Counted from the stretch's first letter, positions 36,102 to 46,878 are shown. The stretch is 64,000 nt of DNA from Pseudomonadota bacterium (GCA_020161695.1 JAIUOO010000010.1:62001-126000), one strand, 5' to 3'. Notes: generated by a model not told the origin, from the letters alone. A program made the numbers and translations.

Positions 36102-38515
36102 AATTCACGCTTTCCTGGCTCAAGGAGCACCTTGAGACCGAAGCCTCGCTGGCGGAGATCACCGAGACGCTGACGCGCATCGGCCTCGAGGTCGAGCATG
36201 TCGAGGACGCCGGTGCGAAGCTCGCGGCCTTCACCATCGCCTATGTCATCTCGGCCGAGCAGCACCCGAACGCCGACCGGCTGCGCGTGTGCATGGTCGA
36301 TACCGGCTCGGGCGATCCGGTGCAGGTCGTCTGCGGCGCGCCGAACGCCCGCACCGGCATGAAGTCGGTGTTCTCGCCCCCCGGCACGTTCATTCCCGGC
36401 AAGGGCATCACGCTCGGTGTCGGCACGATCCGCGGCGTCGAGAGCCGGGGCATGCTGTGCTCGGCGGCCGAACTCGAAATCTCCGAGGATCATGACGGCA
36501 TCATCGACCTGCCGGGCGACGCGCCGGTCGGCACGCGCTATGCAGACTGGGCCCATCTCGGCGACCCCGTGGTCGAGATCAACCTGACGCCGAACCGGCC
36601 GGACTGCACCTCCATTCACGGCATTGCGCGTGACCTCGCGGCTGCCGGCCTCGGCAAGCTGAAGGCCGACGTGATCCCGCAGGTGAAGGGCGCCTTCGCC
36701 AATCCGCAGCAGGTGAACCTCGCCTTCGCCAAGGGCGAGGAAAAGTACTGCCCGGCCTTCGCTCTCCGCCTCGTGCGCGGCGTGAAGAACGGCCCCTCGC
36801 CGGACTGGATGCAGCGCCGGCTCAAGGCCATCGGCCTCCGCCCGATCAACGCGCTGGTCGACATCACCAATTACGTGACCTTCGACCGGGGCCGCCCCCT
36901 GCACGTCTTCGATGCCGCCAAGGTGAAGGGCGCGCTGGTCGTGCGCCGCTCGAAGGCGGGCGAGACCGTTCTCGGCCTCGACGGCCGCGTCTATGGCTTC
37001 ACCGGCCACGAGACGGTGATCGCCGACGACAATGGCGTCGAATCCATCGCCGGCGTCATGGGCGGTGAGCATTCGGGCTGCGACGAGGCGACGACCGACG
37101 TGCTGATCGAATCCGCGCTCTGGGATCCGATGGATATCGCCCGCACCGGCCGCAATCTCGGCATCGTCACCGATGCGCGCTACCGGTTCGAGCGCGGCGT
37201 CGATCCGAATTTCACCCTGTCGGGCGTGGAACTCGCGACGAAGCTGGTCATGGACCTGTGCGGCGGCGATCCGTCCGAGGTGACACTCGCGGGCTCCATT
37301 CCCGATACCGGCGCGATCATCAATTTCCCGCTCGCCGAGACCAAGCGTCTGACCGGCCTCGACGTTTCCGACCGCGAGCAGAAGCGCATCCTGGAGGCGC
37401 TTGGCTTCGACGTGTCCGGCAACGGTCCGATGGTCAAGGTCTCGCCGCCCTCCTGGAGGCCGGACGTGCACGGCAAGGCGGACCTCACCGAAGAGGTGAT
37501 GCGCATCGCCGGCGTCGACCGCGTACCCTCGACGCCGCTTGATCGCGGCGGCACCGTGCCGAAGCCGGTGCTGACGCTGATTCAGAAGCGCACCCGCATG
37601 GCGAAGCGCACGCTCGCGGGGCGCGGCCTTGTCGAGGCAGTGACCTGGAGCTTCATCGCCAAGGATCAGGCGGAACTGTTCGGCGGCGGCCAGCCGGAAC
37701 TGGCGCTCGCCAATCCCATCGCTTCCGACCTCTCCGACATGCGGCCGACGCTGCTGGTCGGGCTCGCGATGGCGACGCAGCGCAATGCCGACCGCGGCTA
37801 TGGCGATGTTGCGCTGTTCGAGGTCGGCCAGGTGTTCAGGGGCGACAAGCCGGAAGACCAGTTCATGGCGGCGACCGGCATCAGGCGCGGCCTTGCCAGG
37901 TCCTCCGGCGCCGGCCGCCACTGGCAGGGTTCAGGCGCTGCCGACGTGTTCGATGCCAAGGCCGACGCGCTTGCCGTTCTGGCGGCGGTCGGCGCGCCGC
38001 TCGCCGGCATCCAGGTCGTGCCGGGCGGCCCGGCATGGTTCCACCCCGGCCGGTCCGGCACGTTCCAGATGGGCCCGCAGACCGTGTTCGGCTCGTTCGG
38101 CGAGCTGCATCCGCGCGTGCTGGAAGCCCTCGACGTGAAGGGGCCTGTCGTCGCCTTCGAGCTGCTGCTCGACAAGCTGCCGCCGCCGAAGGTGCGCCCG
38201 ACCCGCACGAAGCCGCAACTCGCACTGTCGCCGTTCCAGCCCGTCGAGCGCGACTTCGCCTTCCTCCTCGATCGTTCGGTGAAGGCTGGCGACCTCGTCA
38301 AGGCGGCGCAGGGCGTCGACAAGCAGCTCATCACCGGCGTGCAGGTCTTCGATCTCTACGAGGGCAAGGGCATCGACGAGGCGAAGAAGTCGGTCGCCAT
38401 CGCGGTGACGCTGCAGCCCAAGGACAAGACGCTGACCGATGCCGAGATCGACGCGGTTGCCGCGAAGATCGTCGCCGAGGTGACGAAGAAGACCGGCGGC
38501 ACGCTCAGGGCTTGA
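36098..38515 (+). CDS. pheT: Phenylalanine-tRNA ligase beta subunit
   Basis: Beta subunit of 805 residues, the full bacterial length. Domains in order: N-terminal [12 protein letters not shown], tRNA-binding EMAP-like domain at about 40-150 ([15 protein letters not shown]), B3/4 editing domain at about 210-375 ([23 protein letters not shown]), B5 at about 400-475, the catalytic-like domain, and a C-terminal ferredoxin-fold anticodon-binding domain at about 710-803 ([16 protein letters not shown]). It edits mischarged Tyr-tRNA. Its start overlaps the ASCH gene end. A perfect palindrome lies 20 bp after the stop. Confidence 0.99.
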   Translation: MKFTLSWLKEHLETEASLAEITETLTRIGLEVEHVEDAGAKLAAFTIAYVISAEQHPNADRLRVCMVDTGSGDPVQVVCGAPNARTGMKSVFSPPGTFIPGKGITLGVGTIRGVESRGMLCSAAELEISEDHDGIIDLPGDAPVGTRYADWAHLGDPVVEINLTPNRPDCTSIHGIARDLAAAGLGKLKADVIPQVKGAFANPQQVNLAFAKGEEKYCPAFALRLVRGVKNGPSPDWMQRRLKAIGLRPINALVDITNYVTFDRGRPLHVFDAAKVKGALVVRRSKAGETVLGLDGRVYGFTGHETVIADDNGVESIAGVMGGEHSGCDEATTDVLIESALWDPMDIARTGRNLGIVTDARYRFERGVDPNFTLSGVELATKLVMDLCGGDPSEVTLAGSIPDTGAIINFPLAETKRLTGLDVSDREQKRILEALGFDVSGNGPMVKVSPPSWRPDVHGKADLTEEVMRIAGVDRVPSTPLDRGGTVPKPVLTLIQKRTRMAKRTLAGRGLVEAVTWSFIAKDQAELFGGGQPELALANPIASDLSDMRPTLLVGLAMATQRNADRGYGDVALFEVGQVFRGDKPEDQFMAATGIRRGLARSSGAGRHWQGSGAADVFDAKADALAVLAAVGAPLAGIQVVPGGPAWFHPGRSGTFQMGPQTVFGSFGELHPRVLEALDVKGPVVAFELLLDKLPPPKVRPTRTKPQLALSPFQPVERDFAFLLDRSVKAGDLVKAAQGVDKQLITGVQVFDLYEGKGIDEAKKSVAIAVTLQPKDKTLTDAEIDAVAAKIVAEVTKKTGGTLRA

Positions 38516-38535
38516 ACGGCATAGCGGTACGGTAT

Positions 38536-38562
38536 CCACCTCTCCCCGCCGGGGAGAGGTGG
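38536..38562. repeat. Perfect 12 bp palindromic element (CCACCTCTCCCC stem)
   Basis: CCACCTCTCCCC-GCC-GGGGAGAGGTGG lies between pheT and the convergent isochorismatase-like gene. It has no T-run. Sequences of the type CCTCTCCCC..GGGGAGAGG are widely scattered as intergenic repeats in alphaproteobacteria. It may serve as a bidirectional terminator or RNA-stability hairpin. Confidence 0.8.
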
Positions 38563-38605
38563 CGTCGCGCCCGCAATAGCTGGTGATCGACGGGACCGAT
38601 CAGGC

Positions 38606-39196
38606 TCAGACGATCTCGTCCACCCTGAACACGCCGGCGAATCGGTCGGCCAGCGCTGCCAGTTCCGCCTCGTGCAGGCTCTTCGCGTCGATAACGCCGC
38701 CGTCCGGCCTCGGCAGGTCGCGCGTCGCGCAGGCGTCCGCCGCGACCGCCGTCTGGTAGCCGAGGTCGAGCGCCGCGCGCGCCGTGGACGACACGCACAT
38801 GTGGGTCATGAAGCCGATCATGATCAGCGGCGCGCCAGGTGCTCCGATGGTCTCGGCGAGGCTCGTCCCCGAGAATGAATTCGGCCGCGGCTTCTCGATG
38901 ACGGTTTCGCCTTCAACGGGGGCGACGGCATCGACGATCGCGCCACGATGCGCGTCGCGGTCGAACAGGCCGCCCTTGCCCCCCTTGTGCGCGACGTGGA
39001 CAATCTTCGCACCGGCCTTGCGGGCGCGCGCCAGCAGGTCCGTCGCCCTTGCAACCGCCGTCCCGGCGCCGGGCAGCGCTATCGGGCCGTCGAGATACTC
39101 GTTCTGGATGTCGATCAGCACGAGGATGCTCTCGGCCAGCTTCGGCGGCGCGGGCTTGCGGCCAGCCATTTCCAGAAGGGTTTTCGGGGTGGTCAT
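38606..39196 (-). CDS. Isochorismatase-family cysteine hydrolase
   Basis: A 196-residue hydrolase of the nicotinamidase/isochorismatase fold. Catalytic residues of the Asp-Lys-Cys triad can be placed: Asp in ILVLIDIQNEYLDG, Lys in VIEKPRPNSFSGTSL and Cys in IGFMTHMCVSSTARAALDLGY, with the conserved non-proline cis-peptide region before the Cys. Substrates in this family include nicotinamide, isochorismate, carbamoyl compounds and ureides, so naming one is not justified. It is tail-to-tail with pheT. Confidence 0.9.
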   Translation of the reverse strand: MTTPKTLLEMAGRKPAPPKLAESILVLIDIQNEYLDGPIALPGAGTAVARATDLLARARKAGAKIVHVAHKGGKGGLFDRDAHRGAIVDAVAPVEGETVIEKPRPNSFSGTSLAETIGAPGAPLIMIGFMTHMCVSSTARAALDLGYQTAVAADACATRDLPRPDGGVIDAKSLHEAELAALADRFAGVFRVDEIV

Positions 39197-39363
39197 GGGC
39201 TTGTCCTCTGATCAGTCGGTCGTCGCGGGCGCGCATCAAACGACGGGATGGCCGTGCCGTAAACCATGTGGTGCGCGGCCCGCATCTGCGCGCAACGCGC
39301 GAGATGACAGATGGCGCGGCAAGGCACTAGCCTGTTGAGATTCCCCACCGCCGAAGGCCCCCC

Positions 39364-40749
39364 ATGCATCCCGCTCTCAGACCAGCCGGCACGACCGGCG
39401 CCGTGCCGGTGACATTCGTGACCCGCAAGACCTATCCGGCGGCGAAGGCGAAGCTGAAGGCCGCGCAGCAGGCCTTTCTCGACGCAACGGGCTATGAGCC
39501 GAAAGCGGGGCGGGCGGCGGTCATCCCCGATGCCAAGGGGAGCATCGCCGCGGTCTTCTTCGCGCTGGAGTCCGAGGACGCTGCTCACCGCGACCCACTG
39601 CTCGCGGGCAAGCTGCCGGGCCAGATCCCACCGGGTACCTACGCCTTCGCCAACGATCCCGGCGACGCCGCGACCGCCGCGCTCGCCTGGGCGATGGGGC
39701 AGTATCGCTTTTCCCGCTACAGGAAATCGGAGGTCAGGCCCGCCATACTCGTCGTGCCAAAGGGGGTTGATGGCGAGGCCGTCACGCGCACGGCCGAGGC
39801 GGTGTTCCTCGCCCGCGATCTCGTCAACACGCCCGCCAACGATCTCGGGCCGGCGGAATTGGAGGCCGCTATCCGCGACCTCGGCAAACGTCACCGCGCG
39901 AAAGTCACGTCGATCGTCGGCGAGGCGCTGATCGGCGCCAATCTGCCGATGATCCACGCGGTCGGCGCCGGTTCGCCGCGGGAACCGCGCCTCGTCGACC
40001 TCGTCTGGGGCAACGAGAAGCACCCGAAGGTGACGCTGGTCGGCAAGGGCGTCTGTTTCGATACCGGCGGCCTCGACATCAAGCCCGATGCGGCCATGCT
40101 GCTGATGAAAAAGGATATGGGAGGCGCGGCGGCGGCCATCGGCCTCGCCCACATGATCATGGCGGCGAAGCTGCCCGTGCGGCTGCGCCTGCTGGTGCCG
40201 GCGGTCGAGAACTCCGTCTCCGGCACGGCCTTCCGGCCGGGCGACGTGTTCCCGACGCGCAAGGGCCTGACCGTGGAGATCGGCAATACCGACGCCGAGG
40301 GACGGCTCGTCCTTTGCGACGCGCTGGCGCTCGCCGACGAGGAAGCGCCGGCCCTGATCGCGGATTTCGCCACCCTGACCGGCGCGGCCCGTGTGTCGCT
40401 CGGACCGGACCTTCCGCCGATCTACACCCATGACGACACGCTGGCGGCGGAACTGACGGCGGCCGGGCTCAGGGTGGGCGACCCTGTCTGGCGCCTGCCT
40501 CTCTGGAGGCCCTATGCAGCCGGCCTCGACAGCAAGGTCGCCGACATGAACAACGTCACGGCCGGCGGTCTTGCCGGCTCGATCACTGCTGCGCTCTATC
40601 TCGACCGCTTCGTCGAGAAGGCGAAGGCCTGGCTGCATGCCGACATCTATGCGTGGGTTCCGGCCGAGAGGCCTGCCCGTCCCGTCGGCGGCGAACTGCA
40701 CGCGGCGCGCGCGCTGTTCGAGGTGTTGAGCCAGCGGTACGGGAAATAG
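39364..40749 (+). CDS. M17-family leucyl aminopeptidase
   Basis: A 461-residue metallo-aminopeptidase of the cytosol. The catalytic half is clear: VTLVGKGVCFDTGGLDIKP (metal ligands Lys and Asp), LMKKDMGGAA, and the family signature NTDAEGRLVLCDAL, followed by LTGAARVSLG. The N-terminal domain is shorter than in PepA from E. coli, so this is the PepB-like or short M17 group common in alphaproteobacteria. It removes N-terminal residues from peptides with two metal ions. A GNAT gene begins 6 bp after its stop and is probably co-transcribed. Confidence 0.95.
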   Translation: MHPALRPAGTTGAVPVTFVTRKTYPAAKAKLKAAQQAFLDATGYEPKAGRAAVIPDAKGSIAAVFFALESEDAAHRDPLLAGKLPGQIPPGTYAFANDPGDAATAALAWAMGQYRFSRYRKSEVRPAILVVPKGVDGEAVTRTAEAVFLARDLVNTPANDLGPAELEAAIRDLGKRHRAKVTSIVGEALIGANLPMIHAVGAGSPREPRLVDLVWGNEKHPKVTLVGKGVCFDTGGLDIKPDAAMLLMKKDMGGAAAAIGLAHMIMAAKLPVRLRLLVPAVENSVSGTAFRPGDVFPTRKGLTVEIGNTDAEGRLVLCDALALADEEAPALIADFATLTGAARVSLGPDLPPIYTHDDTLAAELTAAGLRVGDPVWRLPLWRPYAAGLDSKVADMNNVTAGGLAGSITAALYLDRFVEKAKAWLHADIYAWVPAERPARPVGGELHAARALFEVLSQRYGK

Positions 40750-40755
40750 CAGCGC

Positions 40756-41160
40756 ATGGATCTCGCGGTACTCGAACCCGGCGATGAGGCCTATGCCGAG
40801 CTGAATGCGCGGCTGGTGGCGTTCAACCGCCAGCAGGTCGACTGGTCCGACCAGACGTTCACGGTGGTCGTCAGGGACGGGACGGACGATGTCCGGGGCG
40901 GCGCACGCGGCTTCCTGCGCATGGGAGCGGTCGAGGTCCGGGGTGTCTGGCTCGACCCTGATCTGCGCAAGTCCGGCCTCGGGCGGCGGCTGATCGAGAG
41001 GCTGGAGGAGGAGGCGCGCGCGCGCGGCGCCTCCGCTGCTCTTCTGGATACATACGAGTTCCAGGCGCGCGGCTTCTACGAAAGCTGCGGCTACACAGTC
41101 TTGGCCGAATTCGACTATCCGGCCGGCCTGCGCCGCTTCTACATGACCAAGCAGCTTTGA
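40756..41160 (+). CDS. GNAT-family N-acetyltransferase
   Basis: A 134-residue acetyltransferase. The acetyl-CoA-binding loop is read in VRGVWLDPDLRKSGLGRRLIERLEEEARARGA (R-x-x-G-x-G pattern slightly relaxed to RKSGLG), followed by ALLDTYEFQARGFYESCGYTVLAEF, the usual strand 5 and 'FY' pair. The acceptor is unknown. It lies 6 bp downstream of the aminopeptidase gene. Confidence 0.9.
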   Translation: MDLAVLEPGDEAYAELNARLVAFNRQQVDWSDQTFTVVVRDGTDDVRGGARGFLRMGAVEVRGVWLDPDLRKSGLGRRLIERLEEEARARGASAALLDTYEFQARGFYESCGYTVLAEFDYPAGLRRFYMTKQL

Positions 41161-41257
41161 CAGGGAGGCACTGGTCTCCCTCTCACGGCCCGTTGCCGCA
41201 TGGCGGGCCATTCCCTATGGTCGCCATCCCTTCCAAGGAACGCTCCGAAGACAATCC

Positions 41258-43543
41258 ATGGCGACCGACAAGACTTCCGGCCGACGCAACCGCCCGACCA
41301 TCACCGATCAGGAAGCGCTTGCGTTCCACCAGATCGGCAAGCCCGGCAAGCTCGAGATCGTACCGACCAAGCCGATGGCGACGCAGCGCGATCTGTCGCT
41401 CGCCTATTCGCCCGGCGTCGCCGTGCCGGTTCTGGCCATTGCCGAGGAACCGAACCGCGCCTTCGACTACACGACCCGCGGCAACATGGTGGCCGTGATC
41501 ACCAATGGCACCGCCATTCTCGGCCTCGGCAATCTCGGTGCGCTGGCCTCGAAGCCGGTGATGGAGGGCAAGTCCGTCCTCTTCAAGCGCTTCGCCGATG
41601 TCGATTCCATCGATCTCGAAGTCGATACCGAGGATGCCGACAAGTTCATCGAGGCGGTGCGCTATCTCGGCCCCTCCTTCGGCGGCATCAACCTCGAGGA
41701 CATCAAGGCGCCCGAGTGTTTCATCATCGAGCAGCGCCTGCAGGAGCTCATGGACATTCCGGTGTTCCATGACGACCAGCACGGCACGGCGATCATCGCC
41801 GCCGCCGGCCTGATCAACGCGATGGACATTACCGGCCGCAACATCAAGACGACGAAGCTGGTGGTGAACGGCGCCGGTGCTGCGGGCATCGCCTGCGTCG
41901 AACTGCTCAAGGCCATGGGCTTCAACCCCGAGAACGTCGTCCTCTGCGACACCAAGGGGACGATCTGGCGCGGCCGCACCGAGGGCATGAACCAGTGGAA
42001 GTCGGGCCATGCGGTGACCACCGACGCCCGCACCCTGGCGGAAGCCGTGAAGGGTGCCGACGTGTTCTTCGGCCTCTCCGTGAAGGGTGCTCTGACCCGC
42101 GAGATGGTCATGTCGATGGCGGCGCAGCCGATCATCTTCGCCATGGCCAATCCCGATCCCGAAATCACGCCCGAGGAGGTCCATGCCGTGCGCACGGACG
42201 CGATCGTGGCGACCGGCCGCTCGGACTATCCGAACCAAGTCAACAACGTCCTCGGCTTCCCCTTCCTGTTCCGTGGCGCGCTCGACGTGCGCGCCACCAA
42301 GATCAACATGGAGATGAAGGTCGCCGCCGCGGAAGCTCTTGCGGCGCTGGCGCGCGAGGACGTGCCGGACGACGTTGCAGCGGCCTATGGCGGCGGGCGG
42401 CCGAAATACGGACCGGAATACATCATCCCCGTGCCGTTCGATCCGCGTCTCATGTATGCGGTGCCGACGGCCGTCGCTCAGGCCGCCATGGACACCGGCG
42501 TCGCCCGCCGCCCCATCGTCGATATGGCCGGCTACAAGGCGCAGCTCACCGCGCGCCTCAATCCGGTCGCCGGCGTTCTCGCCCGCATCTTCGAGCGCGC
42601 CCGCCGCTCGCCGCGCCGCGTCGTCTTCGCCGAGGGCGAGGAGGAGCAGGTGATCCGCGCCGCCCAGAGCTTCGTCAACCAGGGCCTTGGCACCGCGATC
42701 CTGGTCGGGCGAGAGGACCGCGTGCGCGCCACGGCGCAGGCGGCCGGCATCGAACTGAAGGACGGCATCGAGGTTGCCAATGCGCGGCTGTCGACGCGCA
42801 ATGCCGACTATGCCAGCCAGCTCTATGAGCGCCTGCAGCGCGAGGGCTACCTGTTCCGCGATTGCCAGCGCCTCGTCAATCAGGACCGCAACGTCTTCGG
42901 TGCGGCCATGGTGGAGGCCGGCGATGCCGACGGCATGGTCACCGGCGTCACCCGCAACTATTCCTCCGCGCTGGAGGATGTTCGCCGCGTCATCGACGTG
43001 AAGCCGGGGCACCGGCTGATCGGCGTCTCCATCGTGCTGTCGCGCGGGCGTACCGTGCTGGTGGCCGATACCGCCATCACCGAGATGCCTTCGGCGGAGG
43101 ATCTCGCGGAGATCGCCATCGAGGCCGCCCACGCAGCCCGCCGCCTCGGTACCGAGCCGCGCGTCGCACTGCTCGCCTTCTCCACCTTCGGCCAGCCGAA
43201 GGGCGAACGTTCGGAGAAGGTTATCGAGGCGGTCCGCATCCTCGATTCCCGCCGCGTCGATTTCGAGTACGATGGCGAGATGGCGGCGGATGTCGCGCTC
43301 AATCCGGACCTGATGACGGCCTATCCGTTCTGTCGCCTGACCGGCCCGGCCAATGTCCTGGTCATGCCGGCTTTCCACTCCGCGTCCATCTCGACCAAGA
43401 TGATGCAGGAGCTGGGCGGCGCGACGGTGATCGGCCCGCTGCTGGTCGGCCTCGACAAGCCGGTCCAGATCGTGCCGCTCGGCGCCAAGGACTCGGACAT
43501 CGTCAACATGGCCGCGCTCGCCGCCTACAATATCGGCGGATAG
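41258..43543 (+). CDS. maeB: NADP-dependent malic enzyme with C-terminal phosphotransacetylase-like domain
   Basis: A 761-residue two-domain protein. Residues 20-430 are a malic enzyme: [16 protein letters not shown], the catalytic Tyr and Lys region, [19 protein letters not shown] for metal binding, and the NAD(P) fold [17 protein letters not shown]. Residues 435-755 resemble phosphate acetyltransferase ([58 protein letters not shown]). In this class the PTA domain is non-catalytic and senses acetyl-CoA. The enzyme makes pyruvate, CO2 and NADPH from malate, which suits growth on compounds entering through acetyl-CoA and the ethylmalonyl-CoA pathway. Confidence 0.96.
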   Translation: MATDKTSGRRNRPTITDQEALAFHQIGKPGKLEIVPTKPMATQRDLSLAYSPGVAVPVLAIAEEPNRAFDYTTRGNMVAVITNGTAILGLGNLGALASKPVMEGKSVLFKRFADVDSIDLEVDTEDADKFIEAVRYLGPSFGGINLEDIKAPECFIIEQRLQELMDIPVFHDDQHGTAIIAAAGLINAMDITGRNIKTTKLVVNGAGAAGIACVELLKAMGFNPENVVLCDTKGTIWRGRTEGMNQWKSGHAVTTDARTLAEAVKGADVFFGLSVKGALTREMVMSMAAQPIIFAMANPDPEITPEEVHAVRTDAIVATGRSDYPNQVNNVLGFPFLFRGALDVRATKINMEMKVAAAEALAALAREDVPDDVAAAYGGGRPKYGPEYIIPVPFDPRLMYAVPTAVAQAAMDTGVARRPIVDMAGYKAQLTARLNPVAGVLARIFERARRSPRRVVFAEGEEEQVIRAAQSFVNQGLGTAILVGREDRVRATAQAAGIELKDGIEVANARLSTRNADYASQLYERLQREGYLFRDCQRLVNQDRNVFGAAMVEAGDADGMVTGVTRNYSSALEDVRRVIDVKPGHRLIGVSIVLSRGRTVLVADTAITEMPSAEDLAEIAIEAAHAARRLGTEPRVALLAFSTFGQPKGERSEKVIEAVRILDSRRVDFEYDGEMAADVALNPDLMTAYPFCRLTGPANVLVMPAFHSASISTKMMQELGGATVIGPLLVGLDKPVQIVPLGAKDSDIVNMAALAAYNIGG

Positions 43544-43550
43544 AGTCGGT

Positions 43551-46136
43551 TCAGACGCCGATCGTGGCGGCGCCGATCAGCGCGTCGTCATCGTTGCCGG
43601 GAGCGAGGGCGGTCGCCCTCACGCCGCGCGCGCGCTCGATCGAAGCGGCGATGACCGGCGCCATGTCGGGCGTCACGGGGCGGGCGAAGACGAAGCCCTG
43701 AACGATGTCGCAGCCGAGTTCGGTCAACACGTCCACTTCGGCTGCCCGTTCGGCGCCCTCGGCGACGACGGTCATGCCGAGGCCGCGCGACAGCGCGATG
43801 ATGCCGCCGAGCAGCTTGCGCTTCTCGGGCTTGGTGGCGATGCCATCGACGAAGGACCGGTCGACCTTCAACCGGTCGAAGGGCAGCCGCGTCAGGTAGC
43901 CGAGCGAGGAATAGCCCGAGCCGAAATCGTCGAGGGCGAGGCGCACGCCGAGAGCCGACAGGGCGGTCAGCGTCCGGCTGATGCGCTGTTCGGAATGATC
44001 GACGAACAGGCTCTCGGTCAGTTCGAGGCACAGGAGATCGGGCGGCAGTCCGGTTTCCCAGAGAACGGCGGACACCGCCGTCTCGAAATCCATGTTCCAG
44101 AATTGAGCCGGCGAAACATTGACCGACACGGTGCGCGCGGGCAGACCGGCATCGAGCCAGGCCCGGCCCTGACGGCAGGCTTCGCGCAGAACCCAGAGGC
44201 CGAGATCGACGATCAGGCCGGAACTTTCCGCGATCGGTATGAACTCGGCCGGCGAGATCGGTCCGCGCTCGGGATGGGTCCAGCGCAGCAACGCCTCGAA
44301 GCCGATGACGCGTCGGGTCGAAAGGTCGACCTGCGCCTGATAATGCGCGTTGAGCGCGCCCTCCTCCACGGCATGGCGCAGGTGGCGGCCGAGATCGAGA
44401 CGCTGCTCGACCGCGACGGCATAGGCGGGTTCGAAGACCATGGCCCGACCCCGCCCGGCCTCCTTCGCCATGTAGAGCGCGAGGTCGGCATTTCGCATGG
44501 CGATATCGACGCTGCCGCCGTTGTCCGGCAAGTTGGCGATGCCGACCGTCGCGCCGATGAAGGCTTCGCCCTCGCTGAGATCGACCGGCCCGGACAGGCG
44601 GGCGATGATCCGCTCGGCGAGCTCGATCACGTCCTCCCCGCTCGCGTGGCGCTCGGGAAGGATGGCGAACTCATCGCCGCCGAGACGGGCGACGAAGGCT
44701 CGTGGCCCCAGTTCCTGGCGCAGCAGCAGGGCGACGCGGGTGAGCAACTCGTCGCCGGCCGCATGGCCGAGCGAGTCGTTGACCTCCTTGAAGCGGTCGA
44801 GGTCAATGAGCAGCAGCGAGCCGTTGGTTCCGTTCCGGAAACAGGCGTCGATGAGGGCAGCCAGCTCGCGTTTGAACAGGGCGCGGTTGGCAAGCCCGGT
44901 CAGCGGGTCGGAATAGGCGAGATGTTCGAGCTGGCGCTGGGCGTGCTTGCGCTCGGTCACGTCCTGGATTGTCCCGATCAGGCCGAGGACGCGACCTTCG
45001 GCGAGTTCGGCCTTGCAGGTGAGGGCGAGGTCGCTGACCGAGCCGTCGGCGTGGCCGACCTGTACATCCACGGTCTCGGTGCGACGGGTGCGGATGACGC
45101 TGCGCTGCATTTCCACGACGCGCGCCGCGCCGTCATCCAGAAAGCGCGCGAGAATGTTCTGGTGGGTGGTGTCGAAGGTCTCCGGGTCGAGACCGAGGAG
45201 AGCGAAGACCTCGGGCGCCCAGGCGACCTGCTTGTCGCCGAGCCGGTAGCTCCAGGTGCCGATCTTGCCAAGGCGATGCGCCTCCTGAAGGGCGCTGGTG
45301 CGGCGGTCGAGCATGTCCTCGGTGCGACGCAGCTTGGTGATGTCGCTGGCCGTGCCGCGGTAGCCGAGGAAGACGCCGTTCGCGTCGAAATTCGGCTTGC
45401 CGCTGGAGCGGATCGTGACGCAGGAGCCGTCCCCTCCTATTACCGAATAGGCGAAGTCTCGAAACGGCCTGTGGGCCTCCATGTCGGCGCGGTGGGCAGC
45501 CATGGCGTCGCGGTCTTCAGGCAGGAAGGGCAGCTCCCAACGCGGCTTGCCGCCGGCGGCGACGGTCTGGATCGCCGAGAAGCCACCGTCGTGTATCGCG
45601 TGTGGCAGCAGCCGGTGTTCCGCGTCGCTTTCCCAGCACCAGTCCGAGGCCGTCGCGACGAAGTCAGCGAGACGCTGTTCGCTTTCCGCCAGCCGGCGCA
45701 TGGCGCGCATTTCCTCGCTGACGTCGCGCACGATGCCGGATACGCGACGGATATCGCCGTCTTCATCGCGCTCGGCCTCGCCGTGCACCATGTAGTCGAT
45801 AATCTCGCCACACCGCCGCAGGAAGCGGCCATGGACCGCATAGGCCTCGCCGGTGCGCCAGCACTGCTCGTAGGCGCGGGCGATGATCGGGCGGGACTCG
45901 GCCAGATAGCCGCCGCGCACGGTCAGGATCGGCACCGCGCCGTCGTCGGTTTCCATTTCATACATCGCCGCGAGTTCCGGCGAGATCCAGAAATTGGGGC
46001 TGTCCGCGGCCGCTGCCTGCCAATAGCCCATCCGCGCGATGCCCATCGCGCGCTTCAGAAGGTCGTCGCCGCTGATCCGGGGGGCCGGCGGATGTTGTCT
46101 GGCCTCGCGCCGTCGCGGGGCCTTCTTTGCGGCCAT
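43551..46136 (-). CDS. PAS-GGDEF-EAL cyclic-di-GMP signalling protein
   Basis: An 861-residue protein for synthesis and breakdown of c-di-GMP. There are about three PAS-like domains (residues 20-430), no membrane span, then GGDEF with the intact ARLGGDEFAIL, then EAL with GFEALLRWTHPERG, NVSPAQF, ELTESLFVD, LDDFGSGYSSLGYL and KVDRSFV, so all usual phosphodiesterase residues are present. The RxxD inhibitory site is absent: the residues five before GGDEF read RAFV. A GTG at 46142 is an alternative start two codons before the ATG. It is divergent from a HAD gene and convergent with maeB. The sensed signal is unknown. Confidence 0.93.
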   Translation of the reverse strand: MAAKKAPRRREARQHPPAPRISGDDLLKRAMGIARMGYWQAAAADSPNFWISPELAAMYEMETDDGAVPILTVRGGYLAESRPIIARAYEQCWRTGEAYAVHGRFLRRCGEIIDYMVHGEAERDEDGDIRRVSGIVRDVSEEMRAMRRLAESEQRLADFVATASDWCWESDAEHRLLPHAIHDGGFSAIQTVAAGGKPRWELPFLPEDRDAMAAHRADMEAHRPFRDFAYSVIGGDGSCVTIRSSGKPNFDANGVFLGYRGTASDITKLRRTEDMLDRRTSALQEAHRLGKIGTWSYRLGDKQVAWAPEVFALLGLDPETFDTTHQNILARFLDDGAARVVEMQRSVIRTRRTETVDVQVGHADGSVSDLALTCKAELAEGRVLGLIGTIQDVTERKHAQRQLEHLAYSDPLTGLANRALFKRELAALIDACFRNGTNGSLLLIDLDRFKEVNDSLGHAAGDELLTRVALLLRQELGPRAFVARLGGDEFAILPERHASGEDVIELAERIIARLSGPVDLSEGEAFIGATVGIANLPDNGGSVDIAMRNADLALYMAKEAGRGRAMVFEPAYAVAVEQRLDLGRHLRHAVEEGALNAHYQAQVDLSTRRVIGFEALLRWTHPERGPISPAEFIPIAESSGLIVDLGLWVLREACRQGRAWLDAGLPARTVSVNVSPAQFWNMDFETAVSAVLWETGLPPDLLCLELTESLFVDHSEQRISRTLTALSALGVRLALDDFGSGYSSLGYLTRLPFDRLKVDRSFVDGIATKPEKRKLLGGIIALSRGLGMTVVAEGAERAAEVDVLTELGCDIVQGFVFARPVTPDMAPVIAASIERARGVRATALAPGNDDDALIGAATIGV

Positions 46137-46248
46137 GATCACGAACCCGAAGAGCTGCCATGCGATTGTCGCTGGGGTGACTTAGCAACTCGTTACGTTT
46201 CTCATGGCTGAACGCCAAAGTTGCAGAATTTCCGGAAGGCATGAAGCG

Positions 46249-46878
46249 ATGGCCGGTAGCGGTTCAAACGGTGCGACGATCCCTGTTTTCGACATCGGGC
46301 AAGTGCTGCTGCGCTGGGAGCCGAGAGCAGCGCTCGCCCGCATCACCGGCTCGGAGGCCGAGGCTGACGCATTCATGCAGGAGGTCGATTTTGCGGCCTG
46401 GCATGGACGGCAGGATGCCGGCCGTCTCGTGGCTGCAGCCGTTGCCGAGCACAGTGCGCGCTTTCCGCATCACGCCGCGGTCTTCGCGGCCTTTTACGAC
46501 CGCTGGCTGGATGCCGTGCCGGGCGAGGTGCCAGGCACGCGCGCCATTTTCGAGGCGTTGCGGATGCGCGGGCCGGTCTACGGCATCTCGAACTTTTCAC
46601 GCGAGCTGTTCGACCGCACCGTGCCGGCCCATCCGTTTCTCGGCGGATTCACCGGGCTGGTCCTTTCGGCCGATGTCGGCATCAACAAGCCGGATCCGCG
46701 CATCTATCGCATTCTGTGCGAGCGGCACGGTCTCGAGCCACAGGCCTGCGTGTTCATCGATGACAGCGCGAAAAACGTCGAAGCCGCGCGCGCCGCGGGC
46801 ATGCGCGGCATCGTCTTCACGGATGCTGGCGCGCTTTCTTCGGCGCTCGCCGCGATGGGACTTGCGACGACGGCCTGA
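46249..46878 (+). CDS. HAD-family (subfamily IA, YihX-like) hydrolase
   Basis: A 209-residue phosphatase-type hydrolase. Motif I is VFDIGQVLLRWEP with the nucleophile Asp, and as in YihX the second motif I Asp is replaced (FDxG type). Motif II is VYGISNFS, motif III GINKPDPRIYRIL and motif IV VFIDDSAKNVEAARAAGMRGIVF. Relatives act on glucose-1-phosphate and other sugar phosphates; 2-haloacid dehalogenases share the fold. ATG 46249 has GGAAGG upstream; ATG 46204 would add 15 residues. Its last 62 bp are antisense to the end of the histidine kinase gene. Confidence 0.88.
   Translation: MAGSGSNGATIPVFDIGQVLLRWEPRAALARITGSEAEADAFMQEVDFAAWHGRQDAGRLVAAAVAEHSARFPHHAAVFAAFYDRWLDAVPGEVPGTRAIFEALRMRGPVYGISNFSRELFDRTVPAHPFLGGFTGLVLSADVGINKPDPRIYRILCERHGLEPQACVFIDDSAKNVEAARAAGMRGIVFTDAGALSSALAAMGLATTA

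Noticed and set aside
36068-37921. A 617-codon minus-strand open frame opposite pheT
   Set aside because: Shadow of pheT; composition is Arg/His/Ala-rich and no start or ribosome site makes sense.
43995-46211. A 738-codon plus-strand open frame opposite the GGDEF-EAL gene
   Set aside because: Antisense shadow; the other strand has all catalytic motifs.
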